Positions 48,423 through 48,641 of a stretch of 48,641 nt of DNA are shown here, piece after piece. Every line of letters begins with the position of its first letter. Positions within the stretch are counted from its first letter, which is position 1. Source of the DNA: Rhodococcus sp. AW25M09 (GTDB taxonomy: Bacteria > Actinomycetota > Actinomycetes > Mycobacteriales > Mycobacteriaceae); assembly GCF_000333955.1 (NCBI RefSeq), contig NZ_CAPS01000038.1, positions 1 through 48,641 on the forward strand, given 5' to 3'. The notes under the pieces are model-generated. The model was not told the origin of the DNA, ran no database searches, and worked only from the letters and a program-made list of their open reading frames with translations. The translations under genes and the position numbers were made by a program.

Positions 48423-48454
48423 AGTGAGGGTAGTCACATGTGATCGCGATCGCA
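48423..48454 (-). promoter_or_regulatory. Two abutting CRP-like sites upstream of acs
   Basis: Site 1 on the minus strand is TGTGACTACCCTCACT (48438-48423), matching TGTGA-N6-TCACA at 9 of 10 bases. Site 2 on the plus strand is TGTGATCGCGATCGCA (48439-48454), also 9 of 10. They abut without a spacer and share a TCACATGTGA junction. In mycobacteria acs is known to be controlled by Crp, and crp is encoded 9 kb away. A weak TAGCAA -10 (48405-48400) lies downstream of site 1. Confidence 0.6.
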
Positions 48455-48641
48455 CCGTTGCATTCGGCTGCAACCCCCTGATCTGCGGTGATCGGTAGTT
48501 TCTGCACGTTGGGCGGTAATAGGGCCCGGCGGTGAGCCGGCTCGGAGACGGCCGAGTCCGAAGGGTGAGAAATCGACTTGCTCAAACGTTTCGATCATGT
48601 TTCGGAGTTACTCACCGGTCAGCAAAATCTGGGGGAGTTCA
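48455..48641. other. Upstream region at window edge, probable start of next gene outside
   Basis: No gene is seen. A short stem CTCGG-N6-CCGAG lies near 48540-48556. The window ends with GGGGGAG about 6 bases from its last base, a good ribosome site for a plus-strand gene starting just beyond the edge, divergent from acs. Confidence 0.4.

Noticed and set aside
48578..48590. LacI-type operator around AAACGTTT
   Set aside because: Only an 8-bp palindromic core is present and no LacI-family gene is in the window.

Overview
The window is GC-rich actinobacterial DNA, most likely from Rhodococcus or a close relative in the Mycobacteriales. The evidence is MurT/GatD, an actinobacterial LeuA, WhiB, an F420-type oxidoreductase, DUF222-HNH and holin-X proteins, many GTG starts, and a gene order that matches (from memory, not searched) two Mycobacterium tuberculosis blocks: murT/gatD-leuA-ask-asd (Rv3713-Rv3708c) and Rv3683 to acs (Rv3667). 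No rRNA, CRISPR array, insertion sequence or phage was found. There is one tRNA, Pro(CGG).

Layout. 1-1.15 kb: an AbiEi/DUF559-like gene between copies of a palindromic repeat. 1.1-4.1 kb: murT-gatD for lipid II amidation, with a DMT permease divergent from a LysR regulator. 5.0-9.4 kb: small membrane proteins, leuA behind a leucine-rich leader peptide and hairpin, and a FUSC membrane protein. 9.6-11.9 kb: lysC-asd for aspartate-family amino acids and diaminopimelate. 11.9-27.2 kb: an accessory stretch with an orphan sugar-ABC ATPase, a Tat-exported multicopper oxidase, a DUF222-HNH protein, a polysaccharide deacetylase divergent from a TetR-BVMO-ChoD-like-ADC-like operon, Dps, a HAD-GH15 pair, and an SDR-LLM oxidoreductase pair.

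27.3-48.6 kb: a SRPBCC protein, tRNA-Pro, then the conserved block: metallophosphoesterase, yqeY, ponA2, whiB4, two ArsA-like ATPases, a DUF4177 protein, RidA, an MBL hydrolase, crp, nth, a TlpA-like thioredoxin, a NUDIX hydrolase, marP, an EphE-like hydrolase, a holin-X protein and acs. Genes that look inserted relative to the mycobacterial order are a WS/DGAT-like acyltransferase, a Gfo/Idh oxidoreductase and an MHS-type transporter beside acs.

The block combines envelope work (PonA2, MarP, MurT/GatD), redox control (WhiB4, TlpA) and carbon control (Crp, Acs). CRP-like sites lie upstream of acs and whiB4, so the Crp encoded here may control neighbours on both sides. Many genes have a TANNNT -10 element 6-7 nt before the start codon, which suggests leaderless mRNAs. 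The strongest unexplained signals are a family of long perfect palindromes at convergent gene ends with compensated arm changes, the leaderless leucine leader peptide before leuA, the uncharacterised BVMO/ChoD operon with a ferredoxin-like cysteine motif, and two abutting CRP boxes upstream of acs.
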